A program made the position numbers and the translations under genes. 64,000 nucleotides of DNA from Bacteroidetes bacterium UKL13-3 (GTDB taxonomy: Bacteria > Bacteroidota > Bacteroidia > UKL13-3): positions 248,001 to 312,000 of the forward strand of contig CP012155.1 of assembly GCA_001602415.1 (NCBI GenBank). The letters run 5' to 3'. Within the stretch, counting starts at the first letter, position 1. The number at the start of each line of letters is the position of its first letter. This document shows positions 1 through 11,500 of this stretch, one piece after another. Under the pieces are notes generated by a model that had not been told where the DNA came from, did no database searches, and saw nothing but the letters and a program-made list of their open reading frames with translations.

Positions 1-2403
1 ACATCTGGTATTCACACATCAACTGTTGTGGGTTTCTCTATTACGGGAAGTGGAACGGGTCACACGATTACAAGAAATCATTTTGGGGGAGCGGCTATGG
101 ATAGAAGTGGTAGGCCACTTATGAGCACAGGAGGTCAAGTAACTGGATTTTCTGTGGCTTCAGGAAACATAGTAGTAACAACTATTGATAGTAATTATGC
201 ATCCAATTTTGGCAGTACTACTTCAGGTGTATTTGGAATTTCTTCTTCTTCTGGGTTAGTTAACATAACCAAGAATATGCTTGGTTTTGGCGTAAATGTT
301 TATGATACAATAAGAAATGGCTCAGACAATGGTATTATTAATGTTTCTGGCGGTACGAATGTTTTAATTGAAGACAATCGAATTGGTAATATAAGTTACA
401 TTAATGCTGCTGGAGATAGAACTTCAGGAATTACTATAAACGGAACCATTACTTCACTAGCTATTAGAAATAATATTATAAAAGACATAAATGGTAATAG
501 CACAACAACTTCACTAACCTCAACCTTCAGAAATGCAGGGATTGCGTTAATAGCAGTAAACAATAACATATTAGTTGAAGGGAATTCTATTTTTAATATT
601 AATAACACCAATACCGGTACAACAGCACTTCTTAGTTCTGGAATTTTTGCTACATCGGATATTAGAAATTCTACTTTCAGAAGAAATAGGATATTTAATA
701 TTGGGTCTTCAGGAACAGGTACTGCTGCTAGTGCTCCCCTTGTATCGGGTGTTCACCTAGCAAGTTCAACTGCCAATGGAAACACTTTTATTAACAATCA
801 GATTTCTGTTGGAAATGGAACAACGGGAGAGACTGTAGTTATGGGAATTAGAGACGATATCACATCTGGTACCAATAATTATATTAATAACAGTATATTT
901 ATCAATGGAAGAATAATTTCAGGAAGCAATAATTCGTTCGGAGTTTTCCGCTCAGCTGCTGGCACAATAAATGTTACAAACAATCTTATATACAACAAAC
1001 GGATTGCTAATGGAACAGGTAGAAGTTTTGCAGTTGGTTCGACCAACGCTATTACAAGTGCTAACCTAAATTACAATACCTTAATTGTAAACGATACATC
1101 GGCAATTGCTCAGCTTTTAACCGTAAATCAAGGATGGGCAGCCATGAATACTTTATATACTACTACCTACAATACCAACTGGGCTGAGCGCACATCTTTG
1201 GTGGCTGCTGAAGCCTTATTTACAGATACCTTAGTAGGTAATTTGGGAATTAATTCGGCTAACCCTGAAGCTTGGTATGTGCATGGAAAAGGTATTCGCA
1301 TTATTGGGCAAACGGGTGATTTCAATACTGCAACGGGTGTTCGTTCGGGAGCAATTAATACAGGTGCGGTGGATATTGGATCAGTTGAGTTTATACCAAC
1401 ATCATTACCTCCAATTGCCTTTGCAGATAAAGCACCTGCTGCAACTGATAGCACACAATTCTTTTTTGCAAGCAGAATGATTGGAAAAGCTGTTTGGGGT
1501 GGTGTAGGTTCTTTACCTTCTTCTGTGGATGTAAGATACTATTCAGGGGTTAATCCTTCTAACACACTTGTTGGAAGTACCTTTATGAATGCATACTGGG
1601 ATATTGCTCAAACAGGTGGTAGTGGATTTACTTATGATCTAACCTTGATGCAAGACTCAGCTGTATTAGGTACGGTGGTAAATCCGAGTAATTTAGGTAT
1701 TGCAAGGTATGCCGGAACTGGCACCAATTGGTCGCGCTTTAATCCAACAGTTTCAAATAATATAACTGGATTTATGAATGCTTTATCTGTAAATGCTGTT
1801 GGTATTTTTACGGGAACAGATATAACAAACAATCCATTACCTGTTAAACTCATTTCATTCACTGCAAATGTTGAATCAACTGATGTGCTGGTTAGCTGGA
1901 CAACAGCCTCTGAACAAAACAACAAGGGATTTGAAGTAGAGCGCTCTGTTGATGGTCGCACGTTCGAATTTGCTGGATTTGTAGAAGGTGCAGGTAACAG
2001 CAACCAAACACTCAACTATAGTTTATTGGATAACGAAGCATTTGCAAAAACAAATGCGAATATCTTATACTACCGTTTAAAACAAGTTGATGTTGATGGA
2101 AATGAAAGCTATTCGAATATTGTAATGGTGAGTTCAAACACTGAAAATACAAATGGCTTATCGGTTTATCCAAATCCGTTTACAACCGATTACACTGTTT
2201 CATTAACAGCAACTACTGATGCAAAAGCTACAGTTGAGTTATTCGATTTGCAAGGCAAACAAGTAAATGTTCAAAGCAAGGAAATAACCAAAGGCTTTAA
2301 TGTATTACAAGTAACCAATGTTGAGGCATTGCACACTGGAATTTACTTTGTGAAAGTAACCATCAATGGTGAAACGCAGGTAATGAAATTGGTAAAGAAC
2401 TAG
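1..2403 (+). CDS. Secreted parallel beta-helix protein with T9SS sorting domain, 5' truncated by window edge
   Basis: The reading frame is open from the first base, so the start and signal peptide lie outside the window; about 800 residues are visible. The first ~430 visible residues are Asn/Gly/Thr-rich with recurring NN-x-I turns, as in right-handed parallel beta-helices (Asn ladders). A domain containing the ADKAP and VDVRYYSG segments follows, then a stretch beginning LPVKLISFTANVES that commonly precedes T9SS sorting domains, and finally a type A sorting domain (SVYPNPF ... GIYFVKV ... MKLVKN). The product should be exported by Sec, passed through the type IX translocon and released or anchored at the surface. 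It is a close paralogue of the C-terminal ~800 residues of the next gene. The ligand or substrate is unknown. Confidence 0.88.
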   Translation, partial: TSGIHTSTVVGFSITGSGTGHTITRNHFGGAAMDRSGRPLMSTGGQVTGFSVASGNIVVTTIDSNYASNFGSTTSGVFGISSSSGLVNITKNMLGFGVNVYDTIRNGSDNGIINVSGGTNVLIEDNRIGNISYINAAGDRTSGITINGTITSLAIRNNIIKDINGNSTTTSLTSTFRNAGIALIAVNNNILVEGNSIFNINNTNTGTTALLSSGIFATSDIRNSTFRRNRIFNIGSSGTGTAASAPLVSGVHLASSTANGNTFINNQISVGNGTTGETVVMGIRDDITSGTNNYINNSIFINGRIISGSNNSFGVFRSAAGTINVTNNLIYNKRIANGTGRSFAVGSTNAITSANLNYNTLIVNDTSAIAQLLTVNQGWAAMNTLYTTTYNTNWAERTSLVAAEALFTDTLVGNLGINSANPEAWYVHGKGIRIIGQTGDFNTATGVRSGAINTGAVDIGSVEFIPTSLPPIAFADKAPAATDSTQFFFASRMIGKAVWGGVGSLPSSVDVRYYSGVNPSNTLVGSTFMNAYWDIAQTGGSGFTYDLTLMQDSAVLGTVVNPSNLGIARYAGTGTNWSRFNPTVSNNITGFMNALSVNAVGIFTGTDITNNPLPVKLISFTANVESTDVLVSWTTASEQNNKGFEVERSVDGRTFEFAGFVEGAGNSNQTLNYSLLDNEAFAKTNANILYYRLKQVDVDGNESYSNIVMVSSNTENTNGLSVYPNPFTTDYTVSLTATTDAKATVELFDLQGKQVNVQSKEITKGFNVLQVTNVEALHTGIYFVKVTINGETQVMKLVKN

Positions 2404-2426
2404 TATCAATTACCAATATTTTTAGC

Positions 2427-2458
2427 AAAGCCGTCTCGAATAATCGGGGCGGCTTTTT
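2427..2458 (+). terminator. Rho-independent terminator after the first beta-helix gene
   Basis: The arm AAAGCCGTCTCGA pairs with TCGGGGCGGCTTT around an ATAA loop and is followed by a T run. Its sequence is very close to the terminator after the paralogous gene (11684-11718), so the duplication included the 3' flank. Confidence 0.85.
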
Positions 2459-2536
2459 GTTTTTCTTGTAGAATTATAGCTACAAGAAAAGTAGTTGGAC
2501 TAGAGTTAATTGCAACTTTAAAGATTAAACGAGATT

Positions 2537-5500
2537 ATGAAAAAACAGTTACACAAAAATTATCTACTAGTTCTATTGCTACTCGCAATCAGTTCTATTG
2601 TTAGGGCTCAGGCACTTACAGGAACTCGAACTATTCCTGGCAACTATGCTTCTATTTCATTGGCTGTTTCGGCACTTAATGCAAGTGGTGTGGGTGCAGG
2701 TGGAGTTGTATTCAATATTGCGGCAGGTTACACCGAAACGTTAACCGCACCTATTGTTTTAACCGCAACTGGAACGCTTGCTAATCCTATTGTTTTTCAA
2801 AAATCAGGAGTAGGAGCCAATCCTCGTATAACAGCATTTGTAGGAAGTCAAAATGCAAACTTAAATACGGGTATTGATGTAATGTGGAGCTTACTAGGCT
2901 CGGATTTTGTTACCATCAGCCAAATTGACTTGCAAGAATCAGCAGCTAACCTTTCGCCAATTACCATGATGGAAACAGGCTACGGTTTATACAAAGCAAA
3001 TGGTAGTAATGGATGTAATAACAATACCATACAAAATTGTACAATCACCTTAAATAGAAACAATATCTTTATCAATGGCGCTTCCGGAGCTCGTGCACTT
3101 GCAGGTGGTTCGGTAGGTATCGAAATGTTGGCTTGCACACCTACAGCAATTGGAACAGTAATAACGGTTTTGAATACGGCAGGTGTATCATCTAACAATA
3201 GGTTTTATGGCAATACGATTCAAAATTGCAACTTCGGTATCTCTCTTTCTGGCTTTGCCGCTCCAGCACCTTATACTTTAGGTGATGCGAATAACGATAT
3301 AGGAGGAAATTCAACGCTTACCGGAAATAATATCTTAAATTTTGGTGGTGGAGTTGGTGCTTATTCTCAATGTGGAGCTGTTTTAATTAATAGTCAATGG
3401 GGATCAAAAATACAATACAATACCATTAATAATAATACGGGTGCTGGTGTAAATCATCCCGTTTCCAACAGGGGTATTTGGTTGTTTAACTCATCACCCG
3501 GTGCAAGTTGTGATATTAACTTTAACAAGCTTACCATTAAAGGTAGTGGAGCACCGGGGTCATCGACCATTAACTGGATGGTTAATGTGGAAATGGGCCA
3601 AACAGGCGCTAATGGGAATACGATTAATGTAAATAATAATCAGTTTTTAAATTGTACGTATTTAAACAATACCTCGGGTGCATTTACTGCTGTTTGGTTA
3701 AATACTGCTGCTACTAATGTAAATGTAAATAACAACTATGTTTACGGATATACATACGCAGGAACATCAACCAATCCCAATGCAATTATATTAAGCCAAT
3801 TGGCTGGTATTGCTAACTTAAATGTAAACAATAATATCATCGACTCACTTACTTTAACCGGAGGTGCAGGTACCTTTAATCCAATTGCAATTACTGCTGC
3901 AACAACTGTTGGGGTTAATATCAATAATAATTCAATTACTCGCCTTTCATTAAATACTGCCGGAGCTGGTTCTCAAACAATAAATGGAATCATTAATAGT
4001 GGTGCTTCACCTTTTGTAAATGTATTTGATAATACGATAAACAACATTACACGAAATGGTAGCATAGGGGGAAATACAGTTGGTATTCTTACTTCTTTAG
4101 GAACGCTTCAAACGGTAAAACGCAATACCGTTAGCAATATTACCCAATCGGGTCAAGGAACTACTTCTGTTTTATTTGGTATTCAAACTACAACGGGTAC
4201 GATTGTATGTGATAGCAATACGGTATTTAATTTAGCAGTAAATAAGGTTACGGGAACAGGTGTGCTTTACGGAATTTATAATATCGCAGCTCCAACAAAT
4301 GAAAATTATAACTATAATACCATATATAATTTATCTCATATAGGTAATGCAGTTGTTTATGGATTAGCTAACCTTGGAACAATCGTTGGTGGCGCCAGAA
4401 ATATTTCTTACAATACTATTTATAATCTATCTGGAAATTCAACTGTCACTGGAATTCAGCAAGCTTCGAGCGTACCTCGTATTTTTAACAATAAAATTTA
4501 TGATTTAACAACAAATGGCGCCACAAGTGTTGTGTCGGGTATAGCGCAAATATCTTCAACTGCCGGAACGTGCCAAATATTCAATAACGTTATTGGCGGT
4601 TTATTTGCTCCGGTATCCAATGGCGGTGCAGCAGCAACCGTTATAGGTATTAATTTAACAAATGCAACCGCTTTAACTACTATTGGGTTATATAACAATA
4701 CCATAAGTTTAGCGGCAACCTCAACCGGTACTAATTTTTCAAGCGCTGGAATATTCCATACCTATTCAATTACCGCAACCACGGCCGCATTGGATATGCG
4801 CAATAATATCATCGTTAATAATTCAATTCCAAGAGGAACGGGTATCACTTCTGCATTAAGACGAAGCGCTTCTACAGATTTAAATAATTTTAATGCATTA
4901 TCTAATAGGAATCTATTTTACGCTGGAGTTCCAAGTGCAAGCAATGTTATTTACCAAGATGGAACCAACCTTGATCAAACATTAAGCGCATACAGAACAC
5001 GTGTTTTACCAAGAGACTCTGCATCGTTTTCAGAAGTTGTTAACTTTATAAGCACTGTTGGATCATCAGCTTCTTTCTTAAAAGTTGCTCCTTCAATTCC
5101 TACTTCTATTGAAGGAAGCGCACGAAATATTGCTGGAATTACGAACGACTTTGAAAATAACGTACGTGCAGGTAATCCTGGTTACACCGGAGCTTCTGGA
5201 TCTCCTGATATTGGAGCATTCGAAAATAATTATATAGGTAATGCTACTGTTCAAATGTTTCTAGATTCATCAACTGCAGAACAACGTTTTGGAGTTGTTG
5301 CCCCAAGCACTGCCAATGTTGCAGCTGTTAGGGTTCGCATGCACACACAAATGGGTTTTAACCCATTAACCGTTTCATCATTTAGGCTTAATACTACCGG
5401 AGGAACAACTCCGGCTGATGTGTTAAACGCAAGAATTTATTATACCGGAAGCGATAGTACTTTTACCAATCCTATTTTGTTTGGTACAACACTCACGCCA

Positions 5501-8500
5501 AGCGGAGCATTTACCTTAACTGGAAGCAGAACACTGGCAACGGGCATCAATTATTTTTGGGTAACGTATGATATGAGTGCAACCGCAACAAACAACAATC
5601 AATTAGATGTTCGTGTTGATAGCATAGTAGTTAACGGAGTGAATACAGCGTTGCTTGTTAATGATCCAATAGGAAATAGAACGATACGAACACGCTTAAA
5701 TGGAAATTACAATGTGGGTTCTGGGCAACCATATCTCAGGATCACAGATGCCCTTGCAGATTTAACTTCCGTAGGTGTATCGGGCCCTGTTACATTCACA
5801 TTAACAGATGCTCTATACAACACTGCTGCTACAGGTGAAGTATTCCCATTAACTATTTCGAGTTACCCTGGCGCATCTTCAGTAAATAGGGTTACCATTA
5901 GACCTAATACGGGAATTTCTACTCGCATTGAAGCCAACAATGCAACTGCTGTAGTTGACTTAAACGGTGTGCGTTTTTTCACTATTGATGGAAGACAAGG
6001 TGGAATAGGAGGGTTTACTTCCGGAAATAACCTAGTAATCACAAATTTGGGAACCGCAGCCCCAACCGTTCGTTTTATTAACGAGGCATCACAAAACAGT
6101 TTGTTGTATGTAGATGTAAGGGGAGGTAGTATAACTTCCCAAGTAATATCTTCAGGAGTTATAAATATTGCTACCACAACAGGATTGAATGGAAATGATA
6201 GTAATATTATCAGGTATTGCGATATACATGAAGAAGGTTTTAACCTTCCATTAGTTGGTATATCTTCAATTGGAACGGCAACAACCTTAGCAACAAATAA
6301 TGATGGAAATATTATTGATAGCTGTAATATTTACAATACGTTTGGCGCTGCCTCTGGATATGCAGGCGTTTACGTGGGAGCTAACAATAACGCTTGGAGA
6401 ATAACAGCCAATCGTTTTTACCAAACGGCAACACGTACAAGTACATCTACACAAACACACAGAGCTATTTGGGTAACTCCTAATACGGCAAACCTAACCT
6501 CGGCAAGCGGTTTCGTAATAAGTAATAACTTCATTGGCGGGTCAGCTTCAAATGGAACGGGTGTTACAACATTAGCGGGTACAACTGGTTATTTCTTTAC
6601 CGCAATGGATCTTTCTGTTGGATTAGGAACGGCAACTTCAGTTCAGAATAATACAATCACCAATTTAAATATTACATCAGGTGCAGCTACTCCTGTTGGT
6701 TTTGTAGGTATCGCTTTGTCTAATGGAAATATCGATTGCGGAACGGTAACCGGAAATTTAATAGGATCAAGAACCACAAATGGGTCTATTACCTACACGG
6801 TTGTTACATCTACTGCTGGAGGTGGTATTACTGCCATTAGAACAGGAGGCGGAACGTTTAATACATTTAATATTTCAAACAATATTATTAGCGGAATTGA
6901 TGTTGTTGGTAATGCAACATTGATTTCTCCCGACTGCTGGGGTATGAACCTTGCCGGTGGAACTTTTGTGAACGTAAACAATAATATGATAGGTGATACT
7001 GCATTAGCGAATAGTATTAACGTAACAACAACGAGTGCTACTTCTTTATACAAACAAGTCCTTCTGGGTATTTTTGTGAGCTCGGGAGGAGCAAATAATA
7101 TTTACAACGTTACAAACAATACCATTGCAAACTTGAATAACAATCATTCGGCAACCGGAACTCAGGTAGCAGGAACCAAAGGTATTTGGGTAACTCCTAC
7201 AGCGGGAGGTTGGTTCAATATTACTGGGAATACAATCAAAAATATCTCATCTGCTGTTCAAACAACCAATACAGGAAGTAACGTAGCCCTTTGCGGAATT
7301 TGTGTTTCGTCAACCATAGGACATATTAGCGTTACTCAGAATAGAGTTTCGGGATTAACACTAACTGGTTCTTCAACCACAGCAGCAGTGATAGCTACTG
7401 GTATCACCTATGCATCTTCAACAACAGGAGTTAATGATGTTAAGAATAATATTGTTCATGGATTAAATTTAACTGCGCTAAATCCATTTGCTACCCTTAA
7501 TGGGATTGAAATAGCATCTGGAAATGGATTTGTATATAATAATATTGTTCGTTTAGGTGTTGATACCTTGGGAAATGATATTGTTACACCATTGTCTATT
7601 AGAGGTATTGGAAAAGGATCAGGTTCAAATAGTATTTACCATAACTCTGTATACATAGGCGGGGCAGGAGTTGGATCAAGTTCAAGCAGAACATTTGCTT
7701 TTTCTAGAACAGCTGTTGGAGTAGATGATGTAAGAAATAATATTTTCACCAATATGCGTGCAAACAGTGCTTTTGGTGGAGGTCACATACCTGTATCCAT
7801 AAACAACAACACAACACTTGTACTCGATAATAATATCTACAACTATAACATTGCAACTGATACATTGGGGTTATTGAATAACATTGGATACACCACATTA
7901 AACAGTTGGAAAAACAATGCGAGTGAAGATTTTATTTCTGCAGTTGGAAATCCAAACTTTATCAATGCAACAGGAAGCAGCAGTGCATTAAACATGCGCT
8001 TAACAGGTACAACACCTGCCGAATCGTTTGCCTCGCCTATTGGTGTTACAACAGATTTCGAAGGGGATGCGCGCAATACAAATACACCAGATATTGGTGC
8101 CGATGAAGGAACTTTTGTAGCAATTGATTTGGCTTCACCTAATATTGTATTCACTGCATTAGCAAACGATACCACAACTGGTAATAGAATATTAACAGCA
8201 ACTATTACTGATGCTACTGGAGTTTATAGAACAGGGGCATTGCAACCACGTATTTATTTTAGAAAATATATTGCAGGAACCTTATTATCTACTCAAGGTG
8301 CTTTTGTTTCTGGAACTTCAAGAAATGGCACATGGAATTTTACCTTTAATGCATCATTAATGGGTGGACTTACTGCTGGTGATTCGGTTTATTATTTTGT
8401 AGTTGCCCAAGATTCTTCGGTAGCAAATAATTTAGGATCATTCCCAGCTGGGGCAGAAGGAAGCAACGTAAATACCCTTACGGTAAATCCAATTCTTAAC

Positions 8501-11500
8501 TTAAACTACAGGGTAATACCAAGAATTAATGGCTTGTTAACAGTTGGTGTTGGGCAAACATTTACAACATTAACCGGAGTTGATGGCTTGTTTAACTATC
8601 TTAACAACTCATTTATAGCAAACAATATTACAGTTCAAGTAGTAAGTGATATTGAAGAACCGGGAACTGTTGGGTTAAACCAATTGAATCAAGGTAATGG
8701 AACCTTTAGCGTGAGTATTGTTCCAGATGCAGCCACTCTCAGAAATATTACAGGAACCACTACCGGATTAGGTACAGGTTTGATTACCTTAAATGGAGCA
8801 GATCGTGTTAAAATTGATGGTAGCTTTGGTGGATCAGGAAGATTTTTACGCTTCATGAATCGCTCTAAAATCGGAATTACGCTTACTTTAACCAATGATG
8901 CTGATTTGGATACAATAGCTAATGCCATTTTTGAAGGTGTTGATACCATTCCGAGCTTGACTACAGGTTTTGGAACAATTATGTTCGGAACAGCAGCTGC
9001 TGCAGGAACAGGAAATGATTCCAATGTTATCATGAATTGTGTCATTCGCGATACCTTGGGCACTTCAGGTCCAGCGGCTCTCTCTCCTACAAACCGACCT
9101 GACAAGGCCATCTTTTCACTAGGTACTGCAAATTTTACCAATGATTTCAATACCGTTTCTAACTGCCAAATTTTTAATTTTAGAAGTAACGCTTTTGCAG
9201 GGTTAACAAATCCGGGAGATTTCTGGACCATTTACAATAATTCTATTTATAATATAGATGATTCACTAACAGCCCCTACAGGTGCGCAATGGATTTATTT
9301 CGGTTCTGGAAATGGCCATGTAATCAGACGGAATAGTTTAGGTGGAAAAGCACCTGATAGAAGTGGTATTGCTTGTCGAATCAATAATGCAAGCTCTCAA
9401 AATAATATCATCTCATTGTTTACTGTAGGTACATTGGTTCCTTCAATAGTTGATAGTAACATTATAAGCAATATTGCTCACCTCAACACGGGAGGAGGAT
9501 CATTTTATGGTATACGTGCATCAGGAGCAGTTTTTGTTCGCAATAATACACTCGGTGGTGGGCAGAACCCTTGGGATACTTTATCTGGATCAGGTGTGTT
9601 TTCACCAATTATTGCGTCAGGAAATGGTGCAAGTGTGGTTGAAATATCTAACAACACTATCGGGAATTTGTACAATAGAAACGGTGCCAGTGCTCAAACA
9701 AATGCTGCTATTTTTGGTTCGCAAGGTAATTTTATCATTAAAAATAATATTATCCGTGATTTCTTCTTCAATGCTACTGCAACCTTAAGCATGGCCGCAA
9801 ACACAGGTGGCCCAATTGGTATTTATGTGAGTCCTGCTGCTAATGAATTGGATACCGTGCAAGGAAATATAATTACCAATATGAATGCCGCTTTAGGTAA
9901 TAAAGCAATTGGAATATTATTGAGTACTTCTTCCAATAACAATATATATATTGGTCAAAATAGAATTACCAATATCATCGCATCAAACCCCCTCTTAAAA
10001 AATGCTTCAGCTATTGGTATTGCAACGCAAACGTTATCAGGTACCAACTCAATTGTAAACAATCAAATTACATTGGGAGCAAACACCTCTCACCGTGTAT
10101 ACGGAATCCATAACGGTCAAACAAGTGGAACCAACAGTTATAATAACAATACCATTTTAATTACTGGTCAAGGTGACTCTACCAGTTATGGTATTTTTAA
10201 TGGTGGTATTGGTGGTTTTGTAAATGCAACCAATAACTTAGTTTACAACAAACGTATCAATGTAGCAGGATCAACTGCCAGACATACTGCATTTGGTGGT
10301 GTATCTAATATTGCAAATACTTCTTTAAACTACAACTTGAGCATCGTTAACGATACAGCTTTGGTATTCGACTCGGTAAACGTGAGTAAAGGTTGGGCCT
10401 CATTGAATAGTTTATCTACTACTACATACAATACCAATTGGGCAGAGCGTAATTCGGTTGTGCTTGCAGAGAATTTATTTACAGATACCACAAATGGTAA
10501 CTTAAGTATTATTACAGCCAATCCAGAGTCATGGTATGCTAATGGAAAAGGTATTCGCATTATTGGTCAAACAGGCGACTTTAACGCTCCTTCAGGTGTG
10601 CGCTCCGGCTCAATTCCAACTGGACCTGTTGATATTGGTTCGGTAGAGTTTACCACAACTTCGGTTCCGCCACTTGCATTTGCCGATAAGGTGCCAGTTG
10701 CAAACGACAGTACGCAATTTATTTTTGCGAGCAGAGTAGTGGCTAAGGCTAATTGGGGTGTAATTGGTGTGCTGCCAACTACAGTTGATGTAAGATATTA
10801 TTCAGGTGTAAATCCTCCGAATACATCAGCAGGCAGAACCATGATGAATGCCTACTGGACAATGGCACAAACTGGAGGTAGCGGTTATGTGTATGATTTA
10901 AGTTTATTGCAAGATTCGGCCGTGTTAGGAACAGTTGCTAACGTTGCTAATTTACGCACCGCGCGCTACTCCGGAACGGGTAACGTATGGACCAACTTCC
11001 CAACATCTACTGCTAACAACGTTACAGGATTGCTTGTTGCAAACGGTTTAACACAGTTTGGAACCTTTACAGGAACAGATATTAGCAATAATCCACTTCC
11101 AGTAAAACTTACATCATTCACTGCAAATGTTGAATCTAATGATGTTCTTTTAAGATGGACAACAGCCTCTGAACAAAATAACCAAGGATTTGAAGTAGAA
11201 CGTAGTGTTGATGGTAAGGTGTTTGAGCAAGTTGGATTTGTAAAAGGTAGAGGTAACAGTAATGAGGTATCAAACTATAATTTGTTGGATATCGAAGCAT
11301 TTGCGAAAACAAATGCGGATATGTTATACTACCGTTTAAAACAAGTTGATGTTGATGGTAAAGAAACCTATTCAACTATTGTAGCGGTTAACATCAATAC
11401 TGAAAACACGAATAGTATGTCGGTTTATCCAAATCCGTTTACAACCGATTACGCAATTTCGTTAACATCAACCACCGATGGAAAAGCTACAGTTGAGTTA

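Noticed and set aside
8689-9231. A 180-codon antisense frame inside the giant beta-helix gene.
   Set aside because: It is antisense to repetitive Asn/Thr/Gly-rich coding sequence, which readily yields long open frames; no domain was seen.
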